From NCBI GenBank assembly GCA_021810025.1, contig JAJZJS010000004.1, positions 1 to 64,000 of the forward strand: a stretch of DNA of 64,000 bases, given 5' to 3'. The position numbers were made by a program, and so were the translations under genes. Below are positions 31,753 through 40,476 of this stretch, one piece after another; the first letter of the stretch is position 1, and each line of letters begins with the position of its first letter. Below the pieces are notes generated by a model, which saw only the letters and a program-made list of their open reading frames with translations, was not told where the DNA came from and did not search any database. Source of the DNA: a bacterium (GTDB lineage Bacteria; Patescibacteriota; Saccharimonadia; Saccharimonadales; UBA4665).

Positions 31753-32631
31753 ATGGACCTCAAACGTTTTGCCTCTAAGAAATACCTTAGTCCCATTTTA
31801 ATTTTAGCGACTTTAATCCTAGCGGTCTATTATTTATTGCATCACAAGTCTTTATTAACGAACTTGGAGCATATATCAATCCTAACATTATTTATCGTTT
31901 TTGTTCTTTATATCGTTATGTTGATAATCTTAAGTTATATTTTTCTAGCTACAACCCGACTTCTATCAGTTAAGTTAGATTTTAGGAATAACATTCTTCT
32001 CAATGCCTATTCTTTATTTATGAATTTTTTTATTCCAGGCCAAACCGGACCGCTTTATAGAGGATATTACCTTAAACAAAAATATAAGATAAAGTATGCT
32101 GACTTTTTATTGGCGACTATCGTATATTTTACGCTCTATATTATTATTGCTGTTATCTTTATTTTGGCTGGTAGTCAGCGATATTACATAACTATTCTGG
32201 GGTCCCTCTTATTTAGCATCCTAATCTATCTCGCCATTAGGTATTATTTCCAAAAGCATACTCCTGATTCATTGAATTTAAGCTTTAAAAATATTCTGAT
32301 CTTATTCACGTTTACTTTTCTTCAATACGTTATTCAAAGTATTATTTATTATATTGAAATAAATAATGTTGATCATTCTGTTCATATTGGGAATGTTATA
32401 ACTTATACTGGTACAGCCAATCTAGCTATTTTTGTTTCACTTACTCCGGGCGCAATTGGCATTAGGGAAGCTTTCTTAATATTTAGCGAAAGATTGAATC
32501 ATTTAACGAGCTCCATAATTGTACTGGCTAATATAATAGATCGTTCTGTTTATTTAATTTTTTTAATAATTTTAGGACTAGTCGTGATTTTGTTTCACGT
32601 CCAGAGTAAACTAAAGGTTAAGGATAAATGA
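31753..32631 (+). CDS. Lysylphosphatidylglycerol synthase TM/flippase-like protein (UPF0104)
   Basis: 292 residues, about seven membrane helices. NAYSLFMNFFIPGQTGPLYRGYYLKQ-type loop (residues ~80-105), a later TGTANLAIFVSLTPGAIGIREAFLIF, and the closing helix are characteristic of the LPG_synthase_TM/UPF0104 superfamily. Members move or modify lipids. Placed within the glycan genes, it may flip a lipid-linked sugar. Confidence 0.8.
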   Translation: MDLKRFASKKYLSPILILATLILAVYYLLHHKSLLTNLEHISILTLFIVFVLYIVMLIILSYIFLATTRLLSVKLDFRNNILLNAYSLFMNFFIPGQTGPLYRGYYLKQKYKIKYADFLLATIVYFTLYIIIAVIFILAGSQRYYITILGSLLFSILIYLAIRYYFQKHTPDSLNLSFKNILILFTFTFLQYVIQSIIYYIEINNVDHSVHIGNVITYTGTANLAIFVSLTPGAIGIREAFLIFSERLNHLTSSIIVLANIIDRSVYLIFLIILGLVVILFHVQSKLKVKDK

Positions 32632-32680
32632 AAGTTATCAGCTTGATTCCAGGATTATACTTTTAACTTTATTAAAAGCA

Positions 32681-33781
32681 ATGCACAAAACCAATAAATT
32701 ATCTTTAAAATCAATCTCCAAGCTATGTTCTAATGATTTTTTATTTTCGATTTTAATCGGAGTTATTATTATTGGATGTGGAACATTCTTAGGTTGGTAT
32801 AACAACAAGGTTGTTTTAGCTAATCCTGACCCCCACGCTCATTATCAATCTCAATCTAAGAATCCGCTTTCCTTTATGTCAGACTGGGATGGGCCTATTT
32901 ATATTAGAATTGCTCAACAATCTTATACAAACGTTGGCAATGCCAACTTTCTTCCCCTCTATCCTATCTTGATTCATGTCGTGCATTTATTGTTGCATTC
33001 TTTTTTGGATAGCGCTCTAATTATTTCCTGGATATCGTTTGTAGTTGCAATTTATTTCTTTATTAAAATAACCAAAAAATTATTCCTACTAAATTCTAAT
33101 CTTAAGGTTTTTAATTATTTAGTATACTTTATCTTTTTCCCGACCGCTATTTTCTTTCTAGCAACCTACAGTGAAGCTTTATTTGCCGCCTTAGCCCTAG
33201 GTTCGATTTATGCGGCTCTCCTCAAGAAACCTTTCCTGGCGGGATTGTTAGCGAGCTTGGTCATCGTTACTAACATCGATGGCTTGCTAGTTTTATTATT
33301 GGTTCTTCTAATTTTATTAGAAGAAAAAATTCAATATAGAAAGATCTTTTTGGCGCTTATAGAAGGTCTTTTTGGGCTTGGTGCTTTTGCCCTATATCTA
33401 AAAGATCGCTTTAACCAACCTCTGGCTTTTATTTTAAGTCAGAAAGCCCACGGCTGGCTCAATGGAAAATATTCCGAACTTGTTAGCAGCTTTGATCTTT
33501 TTAATTTCCTCTTTATTATTCTTATTTTACTAGCAGCCTATTATTGGTGGAATAAACGTAAAAGCTTTAGTATCTATGCATTAAGTTTTCTTTTGATCCC
33601 TATCATTGGCAATCAATTCGGTGGTTTTAATAGATACGTTCTGATGGTTTTTCCGGTACCTTGGATGCTTTATCCAATTCTAAAAAAATATCCAATTCTT
33701 TTAACTCTCAGTATAGTTGCATTTTCTGTAGCTTGGACATATTTCTTACTTCAATATAGCGGAGGATATGTCGGAGGATGA
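32681..33781 (+). CDS. PIG-V-like mannosyltransferase family membrane protein (GT-C)
   Basis: 366 residues, about ten membrane helices. MSDWDGPIYIRIAQQSYTN with an acidic W-D-G motif, FLPLYPILI, and FFPTAIFFLATYSEALFAAL are the PIG-V/GT76 family signatures. In eukaryotes the family adds mannose to GPI; in bacteria it adds sugars to lipid-linked glycans. It probably works with the GT2 enzyme, which would supply the polyprenyl-phosphate sugar. Confidence 0.75.
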   Translation: MHKTNKLSLKSISKLCSNDFLFSILIGVIIIGCGTFLGWYNNKVVLANPDPHAHYQSQSKNPLSFMSDWDGPIYIRIAQQSYTNVGNANFLPLYPILIHVVHLLLHSFLDSALIISWISFVVAIYFFIKITKKLFLLNSNLKVFNYLVYFIFFPTAIFFLATYSEALFAALALGSIYAALLKKPFLAGLLASLVIVTNIDGLLVLLLVLLILLEEKIQYRKIFLALIEGLFGLGAFALYLKDRFNQPLAFILSQKAHGWLNGKYSELVSSFDLFNFLFIILILLAAYYWWNKRKSFSIYALSFLLIPIIGNQFGGFNRYVLMVFPVPWMLYPILKKYPILLTLSIVAFSVAWTYFLLQYSGGYVGG

Positions 33782-33896
33782 TCGGATAAGATTTATTAAA
33801 TCCATTATTGTCGTAATAGTTGCTACAAATATATTCGTAGATTATCAACTATTTAATAGATATTTAATTATCTCGAATTGCTTATGGATGTCCTAG
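33768..33896 (+). CDS. Possible 42-residue membrane peptide
   Basis: A short frame overlaps the end of the PIG-V-like gene, starting at ATG 33768 with GGAGGAT directly before it. It encodes a charged start (MSEDDRIRFIK), one short hydrophobic helix (SIIVVIVATNIFV) and a polar end. The perfect ribosome binding site is the main support. The remaining 33897-33945 shows nothing. Confidence 0.35.
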   Translation: MSEDDRIRFIKSIIVVIVATNIFVDYQLFNRYLIISNCLWMS

Positions 33897-33945
33897 TTAC
33901 TTAAATTGATTTATGATCCTCTTATTATTTTTAGGAGGGTTTAAA

Positions 33946-34296
33946 TTGAAACAGCTAAAAGCTCATCAATATCAGCTATGTTTATATTTGTTGGGATTAA
34001 TTTTAATTTTTTTCCCACCACCAGTTTTTGCATCTTCTACGGCTGGTAGTGTCTCCCAGGTCTCTGGGTTTATAAAAAGCATAATTCAGATTATGGCCGG
34101 TTTAGCCGGCATGGTAGCAACTGCCTATTTTGTTGTAGGGGGTTTTAATTACATAACTTCCTCAGGTAATCCTCAACGCCTTGAAAAAGCCAAAAGAACT
34201 ATTCTTTATTCTGCAATTGGGCTTTCTATAACTATTGCCGCATTTGTTATTTCCGGAATTATTAGTTCTTTAGCCAGTAAATCTTTTGGAGGCTAA
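33946..34296 (+). CDS. VirB2/TrbC-like pilin subunit of a type IV secretion system
   Basis: I start it at TTG 33946 because GGAGGG sits 6 nt before; an in-frame ATG at 33913 lacks such a site. The ~116-residue product has a signal peptide (LCLYLLGLILIFFPPPVFA-S) and two membrane helices (IIQIMAGLAGMVATAYFVVG, LYSAIGLSITIAAFVISGII) separated by SSGNPQRLEKAKRTI, the usual VirB2/pilin layout in Patescibacteria. First gene of the secretion locus. Confidence 0.8.
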   Translation: MKQLKAHQYQLCLYLLGLILIFFPPPVFASSTAGSVSQVSGFIKSIIQIMAGLAGMVATAYFVVGGFNYITSSGNPQRLEKAKRTILYSAIGLSITIAAFVISGIISSLASKSFGG

Positions 34297-34297
34297 C

Positions 34298-35620
34298 TTG
34301 AGTTCCTATTTTAGTAGCTATAGTTCTTCCTATAATATTATTCATTCTAATATTATTCCTATCATTAAGGACATAAGTTTAGTAAGTTCGCTTTTCGCTG
34401 TTCTTTTTTTAATAATTGGTGCTTATTATTACATAACTTCTTCTGGTAGTCCTGATAAATTAAACAAAGCCAAAAGAATTATCATGAATGCTTTAATTGG
34501 CTTAATAATCGTTATAGCCGCCTTTACAATCAGTAATTTATTGAGCTCGGCTTATCATCCTCCTCTCAATAATTTAAATCCATCCCAAACAGTGGTATTA
34601 AACGATATTAAACCTCAGAAAACTTCTAATAGCTTAATCGACATTGTTATTAAAACATTAAGTGGTGTCTTGGGTAATATAATTGGAACAATAGGTGTTC
34701 CTTTCTTAAGGGCTTTAACTTATTTTACGTCTTCTACACCGTTACCAGGAGCCACTTCCGCGGTTTATAAATTATGGGTTAGTGCCGTTGGAATAGCTGA
34801 CGCCTTAATAGTTCTAGCGATTGTTTTAATGGGCTTAAAGATAATGACGTCTTCGGCTTTAGGATTTGGAGAAAGTAACTTAAAACAGCTTTTGCCCCAA
34901 ATTATACTTGTATTTATCTTTATGAATGCCTCGATCTATCTTATTGATTACCTTGTTCAAATATCTAATTTTATGATCAAGGCTATTAGCAATAATAACG
35001 CTATCAATAATCTTTGGTTGACTCTCGAATCTATTGTCCACCAGAGTTCAAGCTACAGCTTAGCAGCTCTTCTAATCATGATTGTATTCTTAATCCTTAG
35101 TATAATTTTATTAATTTTTTATGTAACTCGAATCGTCGCTCTTTATGTTGGAGCAGTTTTATCGCCTCTTTTAGTGTTATGTGTTTTAATACCCGGTTTG
35201 CGAGATCTAGCAATTGCGGCTGCTAAGAAATATACTTTTACCATTTTTATTTTGTTTATTCATGTTGTAATTTTGGAATTAGCGGCTGCTTTATTAAGTA
35301 CTATGAGTGAGCAAAATAAAGTTTCAGCTGACCCTTTAATGTCCTTAATACTTGGTTTAGCGACAATTATTTCACTCCTTAAGACACAAGGTGTAATGGC
35401 TAATTTATCATACGCTAGTGTAGGTCCTAGGATTGCGCGTAATTTAGGTCAACGCTTAATTTTTAACGTTAGTTATCTCGGAGGAACACTTACTAAATCA
35501 ATTTCAGGACTAATCCCTCAATCTAGTTACGGGAATGTAAATTATGGAACTCCTAATCTAGGCACTCATACTGATTCAAAAGTCTCTTCGGCCGGCATTT
35601 CGACGAAAGGGAATAAATAG
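34298..35620 (+). CDS. VirB6/TrbL-like membrane protein with fused VirB2-like start
   Basis: Start set at TTG 34298, preceded by GGAGG with 6-nt spacing. 440 residues. The first ~85 residues repeat the VirB2 pattern of the gene upstream (YYITSSGSPDKLNKAKRIIM and flanking helices), so it is a pilin-like domain fused to a VirB6-like polytopic domain with about seven helices (ALIVLAIVLMGLKIMTSS, LAALLIMIVFLILSIILLIF, ALYVGAVLSPLLVLCVLIPG). VirB6 forms the inner membrane channel base. Confidence 0.8.
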   Translation: MSSYFSSYSSSYNIIHSNIIPIIKDISLVSSLFAVLFLIIGAYYYITSSGSPDKLNKAKRIIMNALIGLIIVIAAFTISNLLSSAYHPPLNNLNPSQTVVLNDIKPQKTSNSLIDIVIKTLSGVLGNIIGTIGVPFLRALTYFTSSTPLPGATSAVYKLWVSAVGIADALIVLAIVLMGLKIMTSSALGFGESNLKQLLPQIILVFIFMNASIYLIDYLVQISNFMIKAISNNNAINNLWLTLESIVHQSSSYSLAALLIMIVFLILSIILLIFYVTRIVALYVGAVLSPLLVLCVLIPGLRDLAIAAAKKYTFTIFILFIHVVILELAAALLSTMSEQNKVSADPLMSLILGLATIISLLKTQGVMANLSYASVGPRIARNLGQRLIFNVSYLGGTLTKSISGLIPQSSYGNVNYGTPNLGTHTDSKVSSAGISTKGNK

Positions 35621-35631
35621 CGGACAAGCTT

Positions 35632-36117
35632 ATGCGTATAACCACCATCCCAGCTCAGATTACAACCGTCGAAGATCGCTTAACGGCCAACTTAAGCATG
35701 ACGCAATTTTTTATATTAATCATTAGTTGTCTTTTAGGATTAATTATATTTCTTCTTATTCCCCCATGGTTAAAAATAAGTTACTTGAAGCTTATTATTC
35801 TTCTTCCGTTTTTCTTAATCTCAACTTTGGCTATTCGCATTAAAGATCAGCTTCTTATTACTACATTGAAAATAATGATAGACTATCAGCTTCGTGCCCA
35901 CATTTATGTATTAGATAAAACTATTTTAGATAAGCCGATTAAAATACAGGCTAAAATAGGTCAAGACCATTCACCGACAGAACACGTCTTTAAGTTGGAG
36001 AAGACCTTTCAATTCAAACCAGCCAATCTAAATTTAAATCGTTATCGACATAATCAGCGGGTTATTTTTAAAGTTAACAAACAAGGAGGTCTCGATGTTG
36101 GCATGGTCAAAAACTAA
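35632..36117 (+). CDS. PrgI-family protein
   Basis: 161 residues. ITTIPAQITTVEDRLTANLS followed by paired membrane helices (MTQFFILIISCLLGLIIFLLI, YLKLIILLPFFLISTLAI) is the PrgI family pattern, a VirB3-like partner of VirB4 in Gram-positive conjugation. Ends overlapping the next gene by 23 nt. Confidence 0.8.
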   Translation: MRITTIPAQITTVEDRLTANLSMTQFFILIISCLLGLIIFLLIPPWLKISYLKLIILLPFFLISTLAIRIKDQLLITTLKIMIDYQLRAHIYVLDKTILDKPIKIQAKIGQDHSPTEHVFKLEKTFQFKPANLNLNRYRHNQRVIFKVNKQGGLDVGMVKN

Positions 36118-36700
36118 AGTTGGTTCGGCTCTTAATCAAATCAGCATAGAAGCGGTCCGAGCCGGAATAGTTAAGATTGATGCTTTGAATTATTTCAAAG
36201 TATGGCAAGTTTCATCCTTAAACTTTGAGCTTAAAAGCGAAGTTGAACAAGACAATATTATTGATATCTATCAAAGCTTTATCAATGCCATTAATTTTCC
36301 CCTGCAGGTTTTAATTCGAATTAGAGAAATAGATATTATAGATTATTTAACAGATATTGAATCAAGAGTTAAAAAAGAAGATAACGAAACCTACAAGCAA
36401 CTATTAGTGGATTATCAAGATTTTTTAAAAAGTTTAGTCCGGGATAATAAAATACTATCCAAGTATTTTTATGTTGTTTTGCCCCTTCATCTATCTAAAA
36501 AGATGGATTTTGATTATGTTATGTCGCAGCTTAACTTAAGATCCGACATTGTTCAAAGAAACCTAAAGCGTTTAAACATTAGCGTCAAAGAACTTGATTC
36601 GGTCGATACCATTAATCTCTTTTATAATTTTTATAATCCTTCACGAGCTAAGACTCAGCCTCTAGTGCCTGAGGTGCTAAATTTTAGTCATAATATTTAG
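36095..36700 (+). CDS. VirB4/TraC N-domain-like protein
   Basis: 201 residues, soluble, starting after a perfect AAGGAGGT within the prgI-like gene. VKIDALNYFKVWQVSSLNFE, LQVLIRIREIDIIDYL and YFYVVLPLH are like the N-terminal domain of VirB4/TraC ATPases, which binds the membrane partner. Here it is a separate protein next to a full VirB4, implying a split or duplicated N-domain. Confidence 0.6.
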   Translation: MLAWSKTKVGSALNQISIEAVRAGIVKIDALNYFKVWQVSSLNFELKSEVEQDNIIDIYQSFINAINFPLQVLIRIREIDIIDYLTDIESRVKKEDNETYKQLLVDYQDFLKSLVRDNKILSKYFYVVLPLHLSKKMDFDYVMSQLNLRSDIVQRNLKRLNISVKELDSVDTINLFYNFYNPSRAKTQPLVPEVLNFSHNI

Positions 36701-36711
36701 AAGGGATACAT

Positions 36712-38415
36712 ATGCTGAAATTAATTTCTCAACCTAAAAACAGTTCTTTTTTGTCGGCTGAACCCAATATTATTGATAGCTTTTCTTATAATGGACTAAA
36801 AGAGAATTCTGATCATTTGATATGTGATAATCAATTTTTAAGGATATTATATATTTCGGGGTATCCTTTTGTTGCCAGTAGTGGCTGGCTGGATCACTTA
36901 ACTAATTTCAATCATGATTCGGATATAACATACCACTGGCACGAAGTAGACTCCCAAATGGCTCTTCCCAAATTAAATCGTAAGATTACTGAGCTTGAAT
37001 CAATCAAACGGACAATTATTAAAGATGGAAAAATCCTGGGATCTGAAATTACTGACCCGTTAGACTCTGCTTTAAATTTAAGAGAGCAAATTTTAAGAGG
37101 TGAACAAAAGTTATTTCAAATAGGGATTTATATTTGTCTTCGGGCAGCTACTTACGATTTGCTCAATAAACACACCAAAATGCTTGAAGCTTCTCTTGCC
37201 TCAAGACTATTTTATACGAAGATAGCCCAGTATGAACAATTGAAAGCTCTTAATTCCGTATTGCCACGAGCCGAAGATCAACTCCAAAAGCTTCGAAATT
37301 TAAATAGTTCCTCTCTAGCTCTTACTTTCCCATTTATGTCTTCTGAATTTGTTAGTCCGAAGGGTATTCTGTACGGCATTAATAAAACCAATAGTTCACT
37401 TGTTATAGTGGATAGGTTTAGTCTGAATAATGCTAATTCAATTATTTTTGCTCAATCTGGCAGCGGTAAAAGTTACTTAACTAAAGTTGAAATTCTCAGA
37501 CAGATCGCCAATGGTACTAAGGTGATAGTGATTGATCCAGAGAGCGAATATGGTAGAGTGACCGAATCCTTAAATGGCATTAGGATTAATTTGAGTCTTA
37601 CTTCGAAAGAGCACATTAACCCCTTTGATTTGATTTGTTTGCCATTAAAGTCGAAAGACATTAGTTTTCAGGTCCAAAATTTAACGTCTTTAATTACGAT
37701 TTTGGCGGAAGGATTAAATAACCAAGAGAAGTCAATTGTCGATAAAGCGATTTTAAAACTTTACAAGAATAAATCGAAAGTTCAACCACTCTTGAAAGAT
37801 CTATATAAATTAATTTTAGACTTTCATTTAGATCAATTGGCGGCTCGACTTGAGAAGTACGTCAATGGTTCTATGAAGAATCTATTTAATCATCAGACCA
37901 ACATTCAACTCCAAAATCGTTTAATTGTTTTTGATATAAAAAACTTAAATGATAATATTCGCCCCGCTATGATGATGATCATAGCTAATTTTGTTAGCAC
38001 TCATGTTCAAGAAATTAAATCTAAAAAATTACTCATTATTGACGAGGGTTGGTTACTCCTTGAACATCAGGCCAGTGCTCGTTTTATTGCCGGTTTGGTT
38101 CGACGAGCTCGTAAATATTATTTAGGAGTTAGTATTATTTCACAGCAAGCCAACGATTTTCTGAAGAATAGTTATGGTCGAGTTATTGCCTCCCAAAGTA
38201 ATTTTAGAATTTTAATGCGTCAAGACAGCACAACCATTAATGGTGTTAGCAAGGAATTTAAGCTTAGTGAATATGAAACCAATTATTTAATGACGGCCGA
38301 AAGGGGAGATTGTCTGATGCTCATTGATCAAAATCATGTAGCCGTCAAGGTTGTCTCTTCTCCTAAAGAGCATCCACTTATTACAACTGACCCAAATGAA
38401 CTTTATCTAGGCTAA
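36712..38415 (+). CDS. virB4: VirB4-family secretion ATPase
   Basis: 567 residues. Walker A AQSGSGKSYLTK near residue 249, followed by VIVIDPESEYG, INPFDL, Walker B LLIIDEGWLLLEH near 440, and motifs GLVRRARKYYLGVSIISQQ and RILMRQDS. This is the TraC/VirB4 hexameric motor that powers pilus or protein export. An N-terminal region of about 200 residues is present. No separate VirD4 or VirB11 ATPase is found in the window. Confidence 0.9.
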   Translation: MLKLISQPKNSSFLSAEPNIIDSFSYNGLKENSDHLICDNQFLRILYISGYPFVASSGWLDHLTNFNHDSDITYHWHEVDSQMALPKLNRKITELESIKRTIIKDGKILGSEITDPLDSALNLREQILRGEQKLFQIGIYICLRAATYDLLNKHTKMLEASLASRLFYTKIAQYEQLKALNSVLPRAEDQLQKLRNLNSSSLALTFPFMSSEFVSPKGILYGINKTNSSLVIVDRFSLNNANSIIFAQSGSGKSYLTKVEILRQIANGTKVIVIDPESEYGRVTESLNGIRINLSLTSKEHINPFDLICLPLKSKDISFQVQNLTSLITILAEGLNNQEKSIVDKAILKLYKNKSKVQPLLKDLYKLILDFHLDQLAARLEKYVNGSMKNLFNHQTNIQLQNRLIVFDIKNLNDNIRPAMMMIIANFVSTHVQEIKSKKLLIIDEGWLLLEHQASARFIAGLVRRARKYYLGVSIISQQANDFLKNSYGRVIASQSNFRILMRQDSTTINGVSKEFKLSEYETNYLMTAERGDCLMLIDQNHVAVKVVSSPKEHPLITTDPNELYLG

Positions 38416-38417
38416 AA

Positions 38418-38918
38418 ATGAAACATATTACTTTTATTATCCTTAGCTCTTTAGTGACTATTTTAATCTTGCCGATTATAACGCTTGCCTCAATTACTAA
38501 TTTATCAGCACTTGCAAATGTCTTTAATGGATCTAATCAAAATATTTATCTTTATACGGGACCACTCTTAAGTTCAGATCATTATGCCTACGGTAATTGT
38601 ACGTATTGGGTTTATATTTTAAGGGCACAAATTCATCAACCAATACCTAATAACTGGGGCAACGCTATTGACTGGGCCACTAATGCAGAGCGAGCTGGTT
38701 ATCTTGTTAATCATAATCCGACTCCGGGCGCTATTATGCAAGATCCGAATGCGCCAGGAGGATTAGGGCATGTTGCTTTTGTAACTCAGGTTAATCAGAG
38801 GAGTGGAGCTTGGACAATATCTGAGATGAATCGAGTTGGATTCGATGAGGTTGATAACCGTGTTCTTTCCGCACAGGATGCGTTAAGATATAACTTTATT
38901 CATGGCCCCAAAAGTTAA
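38418..38918 (+). CDS. Secreted CHAP-domain peptidoglycan hydrolase
   Basis: 166 residues. Signal peptide (FIILSSLVTILILPIITLA) then a CHAP domain: YAYGNCTYWVYILR with the catalytic Cys, GLGHVAFV with the His, and ISEMNRVG. CHAP enzymes are amidases or endopeptidases. Starting 2 nt after virB4, it is the equivalent of the wall-cutting VirB1, and could also act on the host wall. Confidence 0.88.
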   Translation: MKHITFIILSSLVTILILPIITLASITNLSALANVFNGSNQNIYLYTGPLLSSDHYAYGNCTYWVYILRAQIHQPIPNNWGNAIDWATNAERAGYLVNHNPTPGAIMQDPNAPGGLGHVAFVTQVNQRSGAWTISEMNRVGFDEVDNRVLSAQDALRYNFIHGPKS

Positions 38919-38925
38919 ATTCTGA

Positions 38926-38954
38926 TTGAACAAATAGCTCTTTAGATCTATAAT
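38926..38954 (+). promoter_or_regulatory. Promoter of the glycolytic genes
   Basis: TTGAAC at 38926-38931, 17-nt spacer, perfect TATAAT at 38949-38954; the first gene starts at TTG 39001. Confidence 0.7.
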
Positions 38955-39000
38955 GCATCTATATTAAAGTTTAAATTAAAAAGGGCGGTATTATATTAAG

Positions 39001-40425
39001 TTGAGTCAAATTATCGAACTTCAATCCTATAAGAAAACTAAAATATTAGCGACAATTGGACCTGGGACCAATAGTCCTGAGGCTATTTCAAAATTAATTA
39101 AGGCTGGAGCCAATGGTCTAAGGCTTAATTTTTCGCACGGTACGCACCAAGAAAAAGAAGATCAGATTAAATGGATCTTAAAAGCCGAGGAAGAACTTAA
39201 CAAGCCCGTTAGCATCGTAATGGACCTCCAAGGTCCTAAAATCCGACTGGGAGATTTTGATGGCGTTATTGAATTAACTAAAGGACAGACGATTGTAATA
39301 GGCTATAAGGCGAATTATGCTCAAGATAATATTATCCCAATTCAGTATGATCTATCCTCAAAAGTTAAAAAAGGAGATCGGATCTACCTTTTTGACGGGA
39401 AAATAAAAACCCAGGTTCTAACCGTAAAGGGTAAACTCATTTACTTAAGAGTAGCCAATAGCGGACAAATTATTAAAAGGAAAGGGATTAATTTACCTGA
39501 TACGGAGTTAGGGGAAGCTGTTATAACTGCTAAAGATAAAGTTGATTTGGTGTTTGGTTCAAATAAACGGATTGACTATGTTGCCCAAAGTTTTGTTCAA
39601 TCTGCTCAAAATGTTAGAGCTTTGAGAAGGTTATTAAATAGCTTAAACTTTAACGCTAAAATTATAGTTAAGTTTGAAACCCAATCAGCCGTTGATAATC
39701 TAGAGGAAATCATTGATGAAAGTGATGTTGTAATGGTTGCAAGAGGCGATCTAGCCTATGAAGTCTTACCTGAAGCGGTTCCTCTTATCCAGCGTCGTAT
39801 TATTAAATATTGTCAACAAACATCTAAGCCCGTGATTGTGGCAACTCAGATGTTGTATTCCATGACAACCTCTAGGGAGCCAACTCGGGCCGAAGTTTCT
39901 GATATAGCAGGTGCAGTTTTGTCGGGAGCAGATTGTTTAATGTTGTCTGATGAAACAGCAAACGGTAGTTATCCTACTCAAGCTGTCAAGTTAATGAAGA
40001 AAGTTATCCTCTATACTGAACAAAATCGAGAGAAAGAGCAGTCGCTAAAATTAACTGAAAATAGCCATAATCCTCAAAAAGCAATCTCAAAAGCTGTTGT
40101 CGCCTTGGCCCAAACAATATCAGCTCAAGCTATAGTGGCTGAAACAAAGTCGGGTGCCACCGCTCTTAATATTGCAGCCCTTCGCCCCGATGTTCCTTTG
40201 ATTGCGGTTACTAATGACCCCAAGACATATCATCAGATGGCTTTAGTTTATGGTGTAAAAAGTTATTTAAGGCCTATTGATAAATTTGCTGCCACTAAAC
40301 TTACGGACTGGTTGCGCCAAACTAGGATATTAAACAAGGGGGATATTGTTGTGTCTGCTAGTGGTAAGTATCCAGGTGTTGTTGGAACAACAGATACAAT
40401 TAAGGTTCGTATACTAGATAATTAA
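39001..40425 (+). CDS. pyk: Pyruvate kinase
   Basis: 474 residues from a TTG start with AAAGGG upstream. TKILATIGPGTNSPEAI, LRLNFSHG, MDLQGPKIRLG, KFETQSAVDNLEEI (Lys/Glu at the phosphoryl-transfer site), VMVARGDLAYEV and TQMLYSM are all present, with a C-terminal allosteric domain of normal length. Makes ATP and pyruvate from phosphoenolpyruvate. Followed by pgk and tpiA. Confidence 0.95.
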   Translation: MSQIIELQSYKKTKILATIGPGTNSPEAISKLIKAGANGLRLNFSHGTHQEKEDQIKWILKAEEELNKPVSIVMDLQGPKIRLGDFDGVIELTKGQTIVIGYKANYAQDNIIPIQYDLSSKVKKGDRIYLFDGKIKTQVLTVKGKLIYLRVANSGQIIKRKGINLPDTELGEAVITAKDKVDLVFGSNKRIDYVAQSFVQSAQNVRALRRLLNSLNFNAKIIVKFETQSAVDNLEEIIDESDVVMVARGDLAYEVLPEAVPLIQRRIIKYCQQTSKPVIVATQMLYSMTTSREPTRAEVSDIAGAVLSGADCLMLSDETANGSYPTQAVKLMKKVILYTEQNREKEQSLKLTENSHNPQKAISKAVVALAQTISAQAIVAETKSGATALNIAALRPDVPLIAVTNDPKTYHQMALVYGVKSYLRPIDKFAATKLTDWLRQTRILNKGDIVVSASGKYPGVVGTTDTIKVRILDN

Positions 40426-40476
40426 CTTTTATGGCATAATTAAGATAGCAAAATATGTAAAGAAGAGGGGTGGAAA

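Noticed and set aside
33913-33945. ATG 33913 as start of the VirB2-like gene
   Set aside because: There is no ribosome binding site before it, while TTG 33946 has GGAGGG at proper distance and gives a clean signal peptide.
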